From Dehalococcoidales bacterium (GTDB taxonomy: Bacteria; Chloroflexota; Dehalococcoidia; Dehalococcoidales; UBA2162), in assembly GCA_020354275.1 (NCBI GenBank), contig CP070645.1, forward strand, positions 1,557,965-1,563,099: a stretch of 5,135 nucleotides of DNA, given 5' to 3'. Each line of letters starts with the position of its first letter. Within the stretch, counting starts at the first letter, position 1. The notes below the pieces were generated by a model that was given only the letters and a program-made list of their open reading frames with translations, had not been told where the DNA came from and did not search any database. Shown one piece after another: positions 4,443 to 5,135 of the stretch. Both the position numbers and the translations under genes were made by a program.

Positions 4443-5135
4443 CGCTCTTTTAGTGCGTCGTATATTATCTTGACCTGCTTTTTTGACCTTTCCTCATCGT
4501 CGGCTTCTTCGTTGAGCTTATACAGCTCCTCCTTGTTAGCCCCGGTCGCCTCAATCTCAAATTCCAGGTCCTTGTACTTGGCCAACTCGGCTTTTACCTT
4601 CTCACGGTCTTTGCCAGCCGGGTCGTCAAAATCAGTCTTGAGCTTGGCGGCATCGGTGAAGATACCGGCAACCACCTTTTTACGCTCTTCGTGTTTTTTC
4701 TCCGATGATTTTTCCGCACTGAACCCCAGCGCTCGGAAAAACTTGCCTGTCTTTCCCTCTTTGGCAGCCAGGTTACGGCCGGCCTGACGGATTGAGTGGA
4801 ACAGCTTGGGAACAAAGGTTATTGCAGCCCCGATGCCGCTTATGATTGACCCGAGTACATTACTAAATATACCGAAAACCTTCAAAACCGCACCGGCCGG
4901 TGCAGCTGCGACGGTCAAAGACAGGATCTCTCCTACTAGTGATGATACTGCCCCAATAAGTTTCATACCGTTACCAACCAAAGCGAGTCCCTGCTTGGTG
5001 ATCTCTCGTCCGACGTTCTTCATCTTCTTAAGATTATTCTTCCCGATGTATACCAGGCGGTCTTTCTTGCCCTGTTTATCCGCCCTCTCCGCTTCGGTCT
5101 TGGCCGGTACTGCCAGCAACTCTTTTATCTTGGCG
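4439..5135 (-). CDS. C-terminal part of a larger protein with a long hydrophobic Gly/Ala-rich section; possibly eCIS-associated DUF4157-type
   Basis: The minus-strand frame is open to the right edge, so the visible 231 residues are the C-terminal end of a longer protein. A TTG at 5119 is in frame but has no ribosome binding site and the preceding codons (AKIKE) continue the same style, so it is not taken as the start. Counting from the edge, residues about 1-48 are charged and Lys-rich; 49-110 (from GLALVGNGMKLIG to FVPKLF) are hydrophobic and rich in Gly, Ala, Ser and Val, like amphipathic membrane-inserting helices; 111-160 include the motif FFRALGFSAEKSSEKKHEERK; and the tail to 231 is highly charged and helical (KEELYKLNEEADDEE). 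The order of hydrophobic block, Phe-rich turn, then SSEKK helix resembles C-terminal regions of large DUF4157 proteins linked to extracellular contractile injection systems. That likeness is from memory. No tail-fibre, sheath or AAA gene is visible here. Confidence 0.6.
   Translation of the reverse strand, partial: AKIKELLAVPAKTEAERADKQGKKDRLVYIGKNNLKKMKNVGREITKQGLALVGNGMKLIGAVSSLVGEILSLTVAAAPAGAVLKVFGIFSNVLGSIISGIGAAITFVPKLFHSIRQAGRNLAAKEGKTGKFFRALGFSAEKSSEKKHEERKKVVAGIFTDAAKLKTDFDDPAGKDREKVKAELAKYKDLEFEIEATGANKEELYKLNEEADDEERSKKQVKIIYDALKER

Noticed and set aside
4470..4787. Plus-strand ORF of 105 codons opposite the right-edge protein
   Set aside because: It is rich in Ser and Leu in the way expected of the complement of a Lys/Glu/Ala-rich gene, lacks a ribosome binding site, and ends without any recognisable domain.
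5117..5119. TTG at 5119 as the true start of the right-edge protein
   Set aside because: The frame stays open to the window edge, the base context has no ribosome binding site, and the preceding residues continue the same composition, so the gene most likely starts outside.

Overview
The window reads as ordinary bacterial chromosome with tightly packed genes, strong AAGGAGG-type ribosome binding sites, GTG and TTG starts, and sigma70-like promoters. Taxonomy can only be guessed. The pairing of a thiolase-fold protein with a DUF35 protein, the short lipoprotein with a coiled coil, and the membrane protein plus small winged-helix regulator pair are all common in uncultured Chloroflexota (Dehalococcoidia-like) genomes. 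This is an impression of style, not a phylogenetic result. No tRNA, rRNA, CRISPR array, insertion sequence or integrase was seen.

Layout, left to right. (1) Positions 1-217, minus strand: the N-terminal 72 codons of a VOC (glyoxalase/bleomycin-resistance fold) protein that runs off the left edge. (2) Positions 400-1311, plus: a secreted lipoprotein with a repeat-built coiled coil and a C-terminal domain I do not recognise. (3) Positions 1424-2999, plus: a two-gene operon of a SCP-x/Ltp2-like thiolase-fold enzyme and a DUF35 zinc-ribbon/OB-fold partner, ending in a hairpin. (4) Positions 3237-3966 and 3959-4285, plus: a consensus promoter, then a six-helix membrane protein whose 3' end overlaps by 8 bp a winged-helix regulator. 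(5) Positions 4359-4442, plus: a possible 27-residue small protein with an excellent ribosome binding site. (6) Positions 4439-5135, minus: the C-terminal part of a larger protein with a long hydrophobic Gly/Ala-rich section and a charged helical tail, entering from the right edge and ending head-on against the small ORF.

Functional links. The clearest is the thiolase/DUF35 pair. In known systems (archaeal acetoacetyl-CoA thiolase with HMG-CoA synthase, and actinobacterial Ltp2 with the DUF35 part of ChsH2) such partners form one complex acting on acyl-CoA substrates. Here the usual thiolase His motif carries Tyr, which points to C-C bond cleavage or another non-classical reaction rather than ordinary thiolysis. 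The membrane protein and regulator form a second functional pair that is probably co-transcribed and possibly autoregulated. Nothing in the window shows that the VOC protein, the lipoprotein or the right-edge protein belong to either system.
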